Source: Arthrobacter sp. ov407 (lineage in GTDB: Bacteria > Actinomycetota > Actinomycetes > Actinomycetales > Micrococcaceae). From it: a DNA stretch of 64,000 nucleotides. The notes under the pieces were generated by a model. That model was not told the origin of the DNA. It worked only from the letters and a program-made list of their open reading frames with translations, and made no database searches. The stretch is from contig NZ_FNGD01000009.1 of the NCBI RefSeq assembly GCF_900102895.1, positions 62,001 through 126,000 on the forward strand, read 5' to 3'. Made by a program: the position numbers and the translations under genes. The first letter of the stretch is position 1, and every line of letters starts with the position of its first letter. This document shows, one piece after another, positions 28,912 through 37,241 of this stretch.

Positions 28912-30122
28912 CAATTGCCTCCTGCGGCGGTGTCCGCGCCGGTGCGGTGCGGGGTTGTATCGGATGAAGTAGAGGTGGCGGCCGGATCGACCGGGGTAGC
29001 CGGGGTCGCCGGGGTCGCCGGGCGAAGATGGAGCCGGAGGTCGCGGCCGAGGACCTGGACGGCGCCCCCGGATGCCGGGTCCCATTCCCACTGTTGGGCA
29101 TCGGCCAGGGTGGTGATGCCGAGGCCCTCCAGGGCGGCCGTGCCGGAGCCGAGCAGTGTCGGTGCCAGGTAGATGATGAGTTCGTCGACCAGGCCGGCCG
29201 CAAGGAACGCGCTCAGGATTCGCGAGCCGCCTTCCACCATGAGGTGACGGACGCCGTGTGCGAACAGCTGGTCCAGGGCCTCGCTTGGATCGCGGGTGGC
29301 CAGGTGCAGGACGTTGCCGTCCGCCCCGTGGATGGCGGCGTCGTCGGGAATGCCCCGGTACCCCATGACGGCGCGCAGGGGCTGTTTACCGTCTGCTTCG
29401 CCGTCGGCGTTCCGGGCGGTGAGCCGGGGGTTGTCGATCAGCACCGTCTGGGTGCCCACCAGGATGGCGTCAATCCGGCCCCGCAGGGCATGGTTGTCGG
29501 CGAGCGATTCCGGGCTGGAAATCCACTGGCTGGTGCCGTCGCTGGCAGCGATGCGGCTGTCGAGGGTCTGCGCGATGTGCAGGGTGACGAACGGCCGTTT
29601 CGCGGCGACGGCGTCGAACCAGCGCCGGTTCAGATCCAGCGCCGCGTCGGCCGCCAGCTCCGAGCGGACGCGGACGCCCGCGGCGCGGAGCGTCAAGGCC
29701 CCGCCGGCGGCCGGATCGTGGGGATCGTCGACGGCGTAGATGACGTCGGTGATGCCGGCGTCGATTATCGCCTGCGCGCAGGGCCCGGTGCGCCCGCAGT
29801 GGTTGCAGGGCTCGAGGGTCACCACGATCGCAGCGCCGCGGAGATCCAGTCCCGCCGCCGTCGCCTGGGCGATGGCGTCAGCTTCGGCGTGGGCAGTCCC
29901 GGCTCCGCGGTGGTATCCGGTGGCGAGGAGCCTTCCGTCGGTCCCAACGACGACGGCGCCCACGAGCGGGTTGGCGCCCCGCGGACCCTGCGCCGCGGCG
30001 GCGAGGGCAGCCTGCATGGCAGCACTCTCGGCAGCGCTGAACGGGGCTGGGCTGAACGGGGCAGCGTCGAGCGGGGCAGGGTTGAATCCGGCGTTCAAGC
30101 CGGAGCCGTTGAGGGCACTCAC
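28911..30122 (-). CDS. ribD: bifunctional riboflavin deaminase-reductase
   Basis: RibD deaminates the pyrimidine and then reduces its ribosyl side chain. The deaminase half has the zinc motif TAHAEADAI and LEPCNHCGRTGPCAQAI. The reductase half (about residue 170 on) has FVTLHIAQTLDSRIA, SQWISSPESLADNH and LMVEGGSRILSAF. The 403 residues start at GTG 30122, overlapping the transporter stop by four bases (GTGA). The first 30 residues and last 40 (repeats of ATPATPATPVD) are low-complexity and variable. The longer open frame upstream is only a shadow of the transporter gene. Confidence 0.95.
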   Translation of the reverse strand: MSALNGSGLNAGFNPAPLDAAPFSPAPFSAAESAAMQAALAAAAQGPRGANPLVGAVVVGTDGRLLATGYHRGAGTAHAEADAIAQATAAGLDLRGAAIVVTLEPCNHCGRTGPCAQAIIDAGITDVIYAVDDPHDPAAGGALTLRAAGVRVRSELAADAALDLNRRWFDAVAAKRPFVTLHIAQTLDSRIAASDGTSQWISSPESLADNHALRGRIDAILVGTQTVLIDNPRLTARNADGEADGKQPLRAVMGYRGIPDDAAIHGADGNVLHLATRDPSEALDQLFAHGVRHLMVEGGSRILSAFLAAGLVDELIIYLAPTLLGSGTAALEGLGITTLADAQQWEWDPASGGAVQVLGRDLRLHLRPATPATPATPVDPAATSTSSDTTPHRTGADTAAGGN

Positions 30123-30817
30123 TTGGCCACCACCGGGTCGGGGAAGGCGGTTTCGACCGTGACCGGCCGGTTCGCCAGCTTCGAGGCACGCCACCAGACG
30201 AAGAATCCGGTGAGCGTGAAGAAACCGTAGAAGAGGTACATGACGGCGCTGGCGTAGTAGCCCGCGCTGAATAGCAGCGGCACACCGACGATGTCCACCG
30301 CCACCCAGATGAGCCAGAATTCGGTCCAGCCGCGGGCCATACCGTAGGTCGCCAGCAGCGAGCCCATGAATGTCCAGGCGTCGGCCCAGACCGGCGGGTA
30401 CGAGCCGAGGGAGTCGAAGAGCGGCGTCAGCGCGGCGGTCCCGGCCACGAGGCTGAGAGCCAGAATAACCCGGGTTTTGTTGCTGGCCCAGCGTGGCGCG
30501 ACGGCTGCCCCGCCGCCGGCGGACTGCCTGCCCTGCTGCCAGCGGTACCAGCCGTAGAGGGCGACGCCGATGAACATGACCTGGCGCCCGGCCTGGCCCC
30601 ACAATGTAGCGGGCGTGGCGGAGCCGAAGACGTTGCCCAGGAAGACCGTCAGAAGCAGTAAGTTGCCGGCGATGCCGACGGGCCATGCCCAGACCCGGCG
30701 GCGCATGCCGCCGACGGCGCTGGCGAGGCCAAAGATGTTGCCCAGCACTTCACGAAGAATCAGGACAGATCCGCCTACCGGGATCTGCGCTTCGAAGAGC
30801 CATCGCAAGAGGTCCAT
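30119..30817 (-). CDS. ribM: PnuC-like transporter under FMN riboswitch, probable riboflavin importer RibM
   Basis: This 232-residue membrane protein has seven to eight predicted helices and PnuC-family features (VLGNIFGLASAVGGMRRRVWAWPVG and the aromatic YGWYRWQQG; YLFYGFFTLTGFFVWWRAS). PnuC proteins carry nicotinamide riboside, but the actinobacterial relatives RibM/PnuX carry riboflavin by facilitated diffusion. Its place directly behind an FMN riboswitch and before ribD argues for riboflavin. The ATG at 30817 follows AAGGAACG; the longer frame (to 30928) runs into the riboswitch and is not coding. Assignment to RibM rests on context rather than on a diagnostic residue. Confidence 0.85.
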   Translation of the reverse strand: MDLLRWLFEAQIPVGGSVLILREVLGNIFGLASAVGGMRRRVWAWPVGIAGNLLLLTVFLGNVFGSATPATLWGQAGRQVMFIGVALYGWYRWQQGRQSAGGGAAVAPRWASNKTRVILALSLVAGTAALTPLFDSLGSYPPVWADAWTFMGSLLATYGMARGWTEFWLIWVAVDIVGVPLLFSAGYYASAVMYLFYGFFTLTGFFVWWRASKLANRPVTVETAFPDPVVAK

Positions 30818-30879
30818 GCGTGTGTCGTTCCTTCCCTCAAGAACCGCGATGGCTCCGGGGGTATACGACAGCACAATTA

Positions 30880-30902
30880 TGCGGCGCCTTCTGGGCGCCG
30901 CA
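30880..30902 (-). terminator. expression-platform hairpin of the FMN riboswitch
   Basis: A perfect nine-base stem TGCGGCGCC/GGCGCCGCA with a five-base loop lies between the riboswitch aptamer and the ribM start. It is followed by TAATTGT on the transcribed strand. It is well placed to act as the FMN-dependent terminator or as a sequestering arm. Confidence 0.55.
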
Positions 30903-30913
30903 GTAACAGCTGT

Positions 30914-31060
30914 ACGTGCTTCTCTCATCCAGACTTTAACTGTCGGTACCGGAATTTCACCGATTCAACCGTTTGCCGGCATCCTTTCCGAAGAAAGGCG
31001 CTGGCGCGCGGGTCGCGGACTGTCACCGCCGGTTCGGACTTACACCGACCCCGGAGCACG
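30914..31060 (-). promoter_or_regulatory. FMN riboswitch (RFN element)
   Basis: The minus strand contains the conserved blocks CTCCGGGGTCGGTGTAAGTC, CCGAACCGGCGGTGACAGTC, GCCGGCAAACGGTTGAATC, and finally GACAGTTAAAGTCTGGATGA followed by GAGAAGCACG. These are the joined helices and loops of the six-arm FMN aptamer in the right order. When FMN is bound, the RFN element lowers expression of the downstream rib genes, by early termination or by hiding the start of translation. It controls ribM-ribD-ribE-ribB-ribA-ribH here. Confidence 0.95.
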
Positions 31061-31174
31061 TATGTGTGTTGTTATTCTGACACAACTGCCGGGCAGCGCG
31101 GGCTATTCCCTGCCGCGCAAGTTACGGTCTGAGTCTTCTTGGCACGGCAATTCCCTACCGGGACCGTGGTTGCC

Positions 31175-31831
31175 TCAGCGACTCCCGGCCGCCCGGAGCC
31201 TTTCGACGGCCGCCGCCGGATCCGCGGCGCCGTAGACGGCTGACCCCGCCACAAAGACATTCGCTCCCGCCTCGGCGGCTCGCACGATCGTCTCCTCGGT
31301 GATGCCGCCGTCGACTTGCAGCGCCACTCCGACGCCGGCGCCGTCAATGGCCGCCCGGGCCCGCCGGATCTTGGGCAGCGTCAGGTCCAGGAAGGACTGC
31401 CCGCCGAAGCCCGGCTCCACCGTCATGATCAACAGCAGGTCCAGTTCCGGGAGCATGTCCAGGTAGGGCTCCACGGGGGTGCCCGGGCGCAGCGCCATGC
31501 CGGCCTTGGCGCCGCGGGCGCGCAGCTCCCGCGCCAGTTTGATCGGCGCGATCGAGGCTTCGGCGTGGAACGTCACAGAGGCCACCCCGGCGTCGGCGAA
31601 GCCCGGCGCCCAGCGGTCAGCGTCGGCGATCATCAAGTGGACGTCCAGCGGCACCGGGCTGACGGCCTGGATGCGCTGCACCACCGGCAACCCGATCGTC
31701 AGGTTGGGCACGAAATGGTTGTCCATGACGTCCACATGCACCGCATCGGCATTGCTGATGCGGTGCAGTTCGGCCTCAAGATTGACGAAGTCAGCCGAAA
31801 GGATGCTCGGGTTGATGCAGCACTGGGCCAT
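31175..31831 (-). CDS. rpe: ribulose-phosphate 3-epimerase
   Basis: Rpe interconverts ribulose and xylulose 5-phosphate in the pentose phosphate pathway, and so bears on the ribulose 5-phosphate used by RibB. The 218 residues have the metal ligands of the TIM barrel in [22 protein letters not shown] and DVHLMI, the acid/base Asp in ALQVDGGI, and the phosphate site FVAGSAVYG. It precedes the riboflavin operon on the same strand, with a gap of about 115 bases that holds the riboswitch promoter. Confidence 0.96.
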   Translation of the reverse strand: MAQCCINPSILSADFVNLEAELHRISNADAVHVDVMDNHFVPNLTIGLPVVQRIQAVSPVPLDVHLMIADADRWAPGFADAGVASVTFHAEASIAPIKLARELRARGAKAGMALRPGTPVEPYLDMLPELDLLLIMTVEPGFGGQSFLDLTLPKIRRARAAIDGAGVGVALQVDGGITEETIVRAAEAGANVFVAGSAVYGAADPAAAVERLRAAGSR

Positions 31832-31845
31832 GGATTTCCTTCTCG

Positions 31846-31905
31846 TTCGTACTTAGCTGGTTCGTACTTAGCTGGTTCGTACTTAGCTGGTTCGTACTTA
31901 GCAGG
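31846..31905. repeat. 15-bp minisatellite (four units) upstream of rpe
   Basis: The unit TTCGTACTTAGCTGG is repeated four times head to tail, the last copy with CAGG in place of CTGG. It fills the space between the rsmB stop and the rpe start and ends 15 bases before rpe. Confidence 0.95.
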
Positions 31906-31928
31906 CAGTGCCCCAGTATCAGTGAAAC

Positions 31929-33518
31929 TCAGGCCTTCTTGTGAATCAGCGCCAGGAACATGGCGTCCGTCTGGTGCACGTGCGGCCAGAGCTGGGCGGT
32001 GAGCTCGTGCCCGGCCTCTAGGTGGCCGGTGAGGCTGACGCTGTCCAGCACGGCGCCGGAGTCGAGGAGCTCGAGATCCTCGCGCTTGCGCAGGACATCA
32101 CTGACGACGGCGGTGGTCTCGGCCGGGTGCGGGGAGCATGTCACGTAGGCCACCACGCCGCCGGGCTTGACGGCGTCGATCGCTGAGTTGAGCAGCTGGC
32201 GCTGCAGCGGGCCAAGGTCCACGAGGTCCTTGGGAGTGCGCCGCCAGCGCGACTCCGGGCGCCGGCGCAGGGCGCCCAGGCCGGTGCACGGGACATCGAC
32301 GAGAACACGATCGAAGGACTCCGGCTGCTCGGCGCCGATGTCGCGGCCGTCCCCGGTCCTGACCTCCCAGGCGTCCCGCGGGACCGCGGACAGGGCCTGG
32401 CGCACGAGTTTGGCCCGGTGCGGGGCGGATTCGTTGGCCAGCAAGTGGGCGCCCTGCTGCCGGGCGAGGGCAGCGAGCAGGGCGGCCTTGCCGCCGGGGC
32501 CGGCGCAGAGATCCAGCCAGCGCTCCCCCGCGCTCCCGCTGTCCGTCCCTTTTTCCCCGTCGGGATCCGCGCTGGTTTTTGCGTCGAGGCCTGTGCCGCG
32601 GCCTGTGCCGAGGTCGACGGCGGCCATGGCCCGGGCCACGAGCTGCGAGCCGACGTCCTGGACACGGGTGCTTCCGTCCCGGACCGAGGCGAGCCGGCCG
32701 AGGTCCCCGCCGCTGGAGAGCGCGGATCCCTCGACGAGTTCACCCGGGGTGGCCCCAATTTCCAGGGCCTCGTCCAGGCTGCCGACGCCGGGCAGTGCCA
32801 CGAGGTTCACCACGGGCGCGGCGTTGTCGGCTTCGAGGAGCTCGTCAATCTCAGCGACTGGGCGGCCGTGGGCCACGAGCGACTGGCGGAGCGCGCGGAC
32901 GATCCACTCGGGGTGGGCGTAGCGGATGGACGCGATGGTGGTGGCGTCGGTCTCGGTGCTGAGCAGCACCTCGAGCCACTCGTCGAGGGTGCGGGCGGAG
33001 ACTTTGCGCAGCACGGCATTGATCAGGGCCGAGGGACCGGCCCCGATCACGGCGCGGGCCAGCCCCACGGTCTGGTCCAGGGCGGCGTGGGCGGGCACGC
33101 GCATGGCGAGCAGCTGGTGCGCACCGATCCGCAGGGCATCGAGGATCGCGGGATCCAGCTGGTCAAGCGGCCGGTCGACGCAGCGCGCCAGGATGGCGTC
33201 GTACGTGCCCTGGCCGCGGAGAGCGCCGTAGCTGAGCTCGGTGGCGAATCCGGCGTCGCGCTTGTCCAGCCCGTGGTGCCGGATCCGGGCAGGCAGCACC
33301 AGGTTCGCGTAAGCGTCCTCGGCTGCCACGGCGCGGAGCACCTCAAAGGCAACCAGCCTGGCCGGATCGGCGCGGCGGGTCCGCTGGGACGGGGCGCTCT
33401 CGGTGAAGCCGCGCTGCGGGCCGCGGTTGCGTTCCCTACCTTGGGCGTTCCGCCGGCTGCCGCCGCGGGCCCCCTGGCCACTGCCTCGGCTGCTGCCGCT
33501 GGTCCCGGACTCGCTCAT
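31929..33518 (-). CDS. rsmB: 16S rRNA cytosine-967 C5-methyltransferase
   Basis: RsmB methylates 16S rRNA using S-adenosylmethionine. The 529-residue protein has a basic, Gly/Arg-rich start (about residues 1-45), a NusB-like RNA-binding domain (about 50-195) and a Rossmann methyltransferase domain with WLDLCAGPGGKAALLA, DVPCTGLGALRRRPES and VTCSPHPAETT, the two cysteines being catalytic. An insert rich in Asp and Ser (about residues 315-345) precedes the SAM motif. It overlaps the fmt stop by four bases (ATGA). Confidence 0.95.
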   Translation of the reverse strand: MSESGTSGSSRGSGQGARGGSRRNAQGRERNRGPQRGFTESAPSQRTRRADPARLVAFEVLRAVAAEDAYANLVLPARIRHHGLDKRDAGFATELSYGALRGQGTYDAILARCVDRPLDQLDPAILDALRIGAHQLLAMRVPAHAALDQTVGLARAVIGAGPSALINAVLRKVSARTLDEWLEVLLSTETDATTIASIRYAHPEWIVRALRQSLVAHGRPVAEIDELLEADNAAPVVNLVALPGVGSLDEALEIGATPGELVEGSALSSGGDLGRLASVRDGSTRVQDVGSQLVARAMAAVDLGTGRGTGLDAKTSADPDGEKGTDSGSAGERWLDLCAGPGGKAALLAALARQQGAHLLANESAPHRAKLVRQALSAVPRDAWEVRTGDGRDIGAEQPESFDRVLVDVPCTGLGALRRRPESRWRRTPKDLVDLGPLQRQLLNSAIDAVKPGGVVAYVTCSPHPAETTAVVSDVLRKREDLELLDSGAVLDSVSLTGHLEAGHELTAQLWPHVHQTDAMFLALIHKKA

Positions 33519-34435
33519 TCGAATACCACGCTTTCAAGTGTTGCCTGCCCACGCGCCCAATCAGCGGCGGCCATCATTTTCTTGCCCGCGGGCTGGACCC
33601 GCGTCAACTCCACCGGGTGCGAACCCGTACCTACGAGGACTCGTTTTCCGTCCATGGCCAGCCTTCCGGGCCGAAGTGCGGCGGACTCCGGGGACTGAAG
33701 CACCGGTTCCAGTTTGATCCGCTGGCCATCCAGCATGGTCCAGGCGCCGGGCTCTGGCGTGACTCCGCGGGCCCGGCGACCGATCGCCAGTGCGGGCTGC
33801 TGCCAGTCGAGCCGGCCGTCCTCGAGGCTGAGTTTGGGTGCCAGGCTAACCTCGCCCTGTTGCGGCAGCGCCACGGCCTTGCCTGCGTCGATGGCGGACA
33901 GGGTCTGGGCCAGCAGGACTGCACCGGTGTGGGAGAGCCGTTCGAGCAAAGCCCCGGCGGTATCGACGGGGTGCACGGTCTCGGTGAGGGTTCCGAAGAC
34001 CGGGCCGGTGTCCAGCCCCTCCTCGAGACGGAAGGTGACGGCGCCGGTGACGTCGTCGCCGGCGATGACGGCGCGCTGCACGGGGGCGGCGCCGCGCCAG
34101 GCCGGCAGCAGGGAGAAGTGCAGGTTCACCCAGCCGTGGCGGGGAACAGCGAGGGCAGCACTGGGAATCAGGCCGCCATAGGCAACGATCGCCGCGACGT
34201 CCGGCGCGGCGGCGGCAATGCGGGCAGTGACCCCGGCATCCACTTTGGCGGCGTGGATGATCTCGATGCCGAGCTCGGCGGCCCGGGCCGCCACGGGCGA
34301 CGGCGTCAGGACCCGCTTGCGTCCCAGCGGGGCGTCCGGGCGGGTGAGGACAGCGACGACGTCGAACCCGGCGTCAATCAGGGCGTCCAGGGACGGCACG
34401 GCGACGGCCGGGGTTCCCGCGAACAAGACCCTCAC
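33515..34435 (-). CDS. fmt: methionyl-tRNA formyltransferase
   Basis: Fmt formylates initiator Met-tRNA with 10-formyl-tetrahydrofolate. The 306 residues include MRVLFAGTPAVAVPSLDAL, the formyl-donor site HFSLLPAWRGAAPVQ with the conserved SLLP, and the catalytic Asp region EGLDTGPVF. The C-terminal tRNA-binding domain spans about residues 205-300. Overlap of its start with the def stop (ATGA) and of its stop with the rsmB start couples the run def-fmt-rsmB, putting formylation and deformylation together. Confidence 0.96.
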   Translation of the reverse strand: MRVLFAGTPAVAVPSLDALIDAGFDVVAVLTRPDAPLGRKRVLTPSPVAARAAELGIEIIHAAKVDAGVTARIAAAAPDVAAIVAYGGLIPSAALAVPRHGWVNLHFSLLPAWRGAAPVQRAVIAGDDVTGAVTFRLEEGLDTGPVFGTLTETVHPVDTAGALLERLSHTGAVLLAQTLSAIDAGKAVALPQQGEVSLAPKLSLEDGRLDWQQPALAIGRRARGVTPEPGAWTMLDGQRIKLEPVLQSPESAALRPGRLAMDGKRVLVGTGSHPVELTRVQPAGKKMMAAADWARGQATLESVVFE

Positions 34436-35004
34436 GGGGTGATTCCGAAGCTGGACCCGCCAAAGCTCGTCCCGACGCTCTTCGCGCGCTTGCTTGTTGT
34501 CTGTTCCGTAATGGCGTCGTAGTTGGCATTGCGGATGGCGCGCAGGGCGGCCTTGCGGTCCTCGCCCTCGAGCCTGTCGGTGTAAAGGATGCCGTCCAGG
34601 TGGTCGGTCTCGTGCTGGAAGCAGCGCGCCAGCATGTCCTCGCCCTCAACGGTGACGGGGTTGCCATGGAGGTCCACGCCGGTCACCCGGGTTTGGCGAT
34701 ACCGCCGAACGGGGAAGCCGAGGCCCGGGATGGACAGGCATCCCTCGACCTGGTCCGGCTGGAAGTCCTCGCTGTTTTCCAGCACGGGGTTGATGATGTG
34801 ACCCTCCACGCCGCCAATCCGGTAGGTGAAGACGCGCAGGCTGACTCCGACCTGGGGTGCGGCCAGGCCGGCGCCCTCGACATCCTCCATGGTTTCGGTC
34901 ATGTCGGCGACGAGCTTCGCCAGTTCAGGCCCGAATTCCGTCACGGGATCGGCAACTGTGCGCAGCACAGGATCCCCAATGATGCGGATATTCAAAATGG
35001 CCAT
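34432..35004 (-). CDS. def: peptide deformylase
   Basis: Def removes the formyl group from nascent proteins. The 190-residue metal enzyme shows all three conserved motifs: GAGLAAPQVG (residues 45-53), EGCLSIPG with metal ligand Cys89, and FQHETDHLDG with ligands His131 and His135 and the general-base Glu132. It is the first gene of the def-fmt-rsmB run. The substrate-binding loop and C-terminal tail are typical of actinobacterial type 1 enzymes. Confidence 0.96.
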   Translation of the reverse strand: MAILNIRIIGDPVLRTVADPVTEFGPELAKLVADMTETMEDVEGAGLAAPQVGVSLRVFTYRIGGVEGHIINPVLENSEDFQPDQVEGCLSIPGLGFPVRRYRQTRVTGVDLHGNPVTVEGEDMLARCFQHETDHLDGILYTDRLEGEDRKAALRAIRNANYDAITEQTTSKRAKSVGTSFGGSSFGITP

Positions 35005-35155
35005 GTGCAGTCGGTCCTCACGGTGGGCGGCTAGGGATCCAGTCCAGTTTAGTTGCAGCTGCCGGGCTCCTGCTCTGGATGCCTGTGCAGGGACGCCGGC
35101 TCAGCACTTCGGTTCAGGGATGCCGGTCCACTGTTGCCCGTTCAGCGCTGCAGGC

Positions 35156-36001
35156 TCAGCGCTTCACGGGAGGGGCCAGCGGAAGCAGTGCTGCTCCCGC
35201 TGTCGCGGTGTCGGCTGACATTTCCCACACGCGGCGCAGCGCGCAGAATTTCCACCAGTGGTGTTTCAGGACGTCGGGGTTGGCCCGCTGCGGACGGACT
35301 TCGGTCTCGCCCACCGCCACGGCCAGGAGGATGGGGGATTCGCCGTGCTGCCAGGCCTCCCACTCCCCCGCCACGGGATCCACGAGGCTCTCCTCCGCCT
35401 TCATGCCGGCCACGAGCTGCATGACCACCTTGTCATCCAGCGGCTTGACCGTGCCGTCCCGGCTGGTGCCCTTGGTCTTGTAGTCGATAAGACAGGTCCT
35501 GCCATTGATCCGTGCCACGAGGTCCAGGGTGCCTGCATAGCCCACCGTCTTGTTCCACACCGTAATCTCCGGGGCAATGGGTTCAACCTGGAAGAGCTCC
35601 CACCATTCGTCGAAGCGTGCCGCAAAGGCTTCCTCACCGTTGGCGGCCAGGGCCTCCCGTGTTTCCTTCATCTGGTGGGGCCGGCCGAGCGCGCGCAGCG
35701 CAACCTGCTCGCAGTAGTTGTGAACGCGGTCGCCGCGCTTGGCGGCATCGTCCCGGTACGACTCCGCCGCCTTGGCAGCCCGGCTGACCGCCTGGCGCAG
35801 TTTGGCGGGGCTCCTCAGGACGCCGGGGAGCTCGGGATCCTGCGCCAGGCTGTTCGCGCCCATGTATCCGAACCAGCCATCCAGGCCGTGTGGCTGCTGG
35901 CCGATCACTGTGGTGATGGAGGGGACGGAGAACTGTGCCGATGTGGAACGGGCGTACATGCGGCCATAGTCCGTGGCGTGGGCGAGGAGTGGAGCGGTCA
36001 T
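35156..36001 (-). CDS. PD-(D/E)XK nuclease-like protein
   Basis: This 281-residue protein has a pattern typical of PD-(D/E)XK nucleases: AGTLDLVARI (Asp160), then CLIDYKTKG (Asp173 and Lys175 as D-x-K), preceded by RGDRVHNYCE with a His at 94 that fits the RecB-like/Cas4-like lead helix. Members act in phage recombination, repair or defence, but this group is often annotated hypothetical. A 151-base gap separates it from def, and a tRNA-Val terminator lies directly upstream. I see no defence partner nearby, so a repair or uncharacterised housekeeping role is as likely. Confidence 0.6.
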   Translation of the reverse strand: MTAPLLAHATDYGRMYARSTSAQFSVPSITTVIGQQPHGLDGWFGYMGANSLAQDPELPGVLRSPAKLRQAVSRAAKAAESYRDDAAKRGDRVHNYCEQVALRALGRPHQMKETREALAANGEEAFAARFDEWWELFQVEPIAPEITVWNKTVGYAGTLDLVARINGRTCLIDYKTKGTSRDGTVKPLDDKVVMQLVAGMKAEESLVDPVAGEWEAWQHGESPILLAVAVGETEVRPQRANPDVLKHHWWKFCALRRVWEMSADTATAGAALLPLAPPVKR

Positions 36002-36042
36002 ATAAAGACTCTTTCACGGGGGTCCGACAACGGTGAAAAGCA

Positions 36043-36081
36043 AAATGGTCCGCCCCGCTGAGTCAGCGGAACGGACCATTT
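36043..36081 (-). terminator. terminator of tRNA-Val (CAC)
   Basis: An outer stem AAATGGTCCG/CGGACCATTT surrounds an inner GC-rich stem and is followed on the minus strand by TGCTTTT. It lies seven bases after the tRNA-Val 3' end. Confidence 0.85.
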
Positions 36082-36087
36082 CGTTAG

Positions 36088-36159
36088 TGGGCGATACTGG
36101 GTTCGAACCAGTGACCTCTTCGGTGTGAACGAAGCGCGCTACCACTGCGCCAATCGCCC
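36088..36159 (-). tRNA. tRNA-Val (CAC)
   Basis: The cloverleaf has acceptor GGGCGAT/ATCGCCC, discriminator A, anticodon loop TTCACAC (anticodon CAC), and T-loop GGTTCGAACCC. CCA is not encoded. It is followed by a clear terminator. Confidence 0.96.
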
Positions 36160-36523
36160 TAACGACATTGAATGCTAGCCCACTCGGGCGGATTTTAGAA
36201 ATCGGTCCCGGGAACCGGACTTCGCCACCTGTTCGCCGATCTCTCGCGCAACACCATGTGTACCAGGCCGGTGCAGTGGACATCTGCATTGGTCCCACGG
36301 AGAGTCCCGCGCAAGAGCCCCGGCACCGTTTCGAGCCGCGGCCTGGGACGGACGCTAATTACAGCGCTGTAATTAGCAAAATCCCCTAGAAATCAAGGAA
36401 GTATGGCCATATAGAGGTGGCCGATGCGCCTCGATTTGTAGATTCCCGGAACCTCCTATAGAGTTCTTACTCGTTGGAACGCGAGGAAATGCCGAATGCG
36501 GCACGGAAACGCACGCCAACAAT
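36160..36523. other. gene-free stretch between tRNA genes, with a 24-bp palindrome
   Basis: About 364 bases without a recognisable frame. Apart from the perfect palindrome at 36354-36377, it has a possible tRNA promoter (TTGTAG at 36436-36441 and TATAGA at 36457-36462, spacer only 15) and a short inverted repeat around GGCCATATAGAGGTGGCC near 36405-36422. Base composition is more AT-rich than around it. Confidence 0.5.
36354..36377. promoter_or_regulatory. perfect 24-bp palindrome, operator candidate
   Basis: The half-site GCTAATTACAGC is followed at once by its exact complement GCTGTAATTAGC, with no spacer. Dyads of this size are normally binding sites for dimeric regulators (GntR, TetR, LysR or MarR types). 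No regulated protein gene is adjacent; the nearest features are tRNA genes about 195 bases left and 147 bases right. A hairpin in RNA would also be possible, without a U-tract. Confidence 0.6.
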
Positions 36524-36596
<73 letters not shown>

Positions 36597-36642
36597 CGCA
36601 GGACACTGTCACGGCAAAGGTTCTTCGGAATCCTGTCTACAC

Positions 36643-36713
36643 GGTGGGTTGGCCGAGAGGCGAGGCAGCGGCCTGCAAAGCCGTATACACGGGTTCGAAT
36701 CCCGTACCCACCT
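36643..36713 (+). tRNA. tRNA-Cys (GCA)
   Basis: Acceptor GGTGGGT/ACCCACC, discriminator T, anticodon loop CTGCAAA (GCA), T-loop GGTTCGAATCC. It lies between tRNA-Gly and tRNA-Val in one cluster. Confidence 0.96.
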
Positions 36714-36752
36714 CGGTGAAAACCCTGGTTTCCGGTTCCGACCGGATGCAAG

Positions 36753-36827
36753 GGGCGATTGGCGCAGCGGTAGCGCGCTTCCCTGACACGGAAGAGGTCA
36801 CTGGTTCGATCCCAGTATCGCCCACCA
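36753..36827 (+). tRNA. tRNA-Val (GAC), copy 1
   Basis: Acceptor GGGCGAT/ATCGCCC, discriminator A, anticodon loop CTGACAC (GAC), T-loop GGTTCGATCCC, and an encoded CCA at 36825-36827. It is identical to the copy at 36995. Confidence 0.97.
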
Positions 36828-36883
36828 AAGCAAGGTAACTTGCTTGATGCAGTACCACCGGCCCAGCCGGCATGGACTAAAAT

Positions 36884-36956
<73 letters not shown>

Positions 36957-36994
36957 CTCTTCATTACAACTCCACTCCGGATCCTTCCGGTTGC

Positions 36995-37069
36995 GGGCGA
37001 TTGGCGCAGCGGTAGCGCGCTTCCCTGACACGGAAGAGGTCACTGGTTCGATCCCAGTATCGCCCACCA
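36995..37069 (+). tRNA. tRNA-Val (GAC), copy 2
   Basis: Same sequence as the copy at 36753, with CCA encoded at 37067-37069. It is the last gene of the tRNA cluster and is followed by a terminator after four bases. Confidence 0.97.
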
Positions 37070-37073
37070 CAAG

Positions 37074-37100
37074 AGCAGCTCCCCGGAGCTGCTTTTTTTT
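37074..37100 (+). terminator. terminator of the tRNA cluster
   Basis: The stem AGCAGCTC/GAGCTGCT with a short loop is followed by eight T residues. It is a textbook intrinsic terminator for the plus-strand tRNA run. Confidence 0.95.
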
Positions 37101-37165
37101 GTGCACTGGGGTCCTTCTACCCTGTGCATCTCGCCCTCCGACTTTTATCCTGTGGGCGGACACCC

Positions 37166-37194
37166 TTGGCACCCCCGCCACCTCCCGCTAGGGT
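37166..37194 (+). promoter_or_regulatory. sigma-70 type promoter of the MT0933-like gene
   Basis: TTGGCA (37166-37171) and TAGGGT (37189-37194) are 17 bases apart and match the housekeeping consensus well. The start codon follows about 47 bases after the -10 box. Confidence 0.65.
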
Positions 37195-37241
37195 AGAAAA
37201 CGCTAGGAGCGATCTGGCTCCGCGACCGAAGGGAGGTGCCC

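Noticed and set aside
30123..30686. Upstream extension of ribD
   Set aside because: Shadow of the transporter gene; the GTGA overlap gives the true start.
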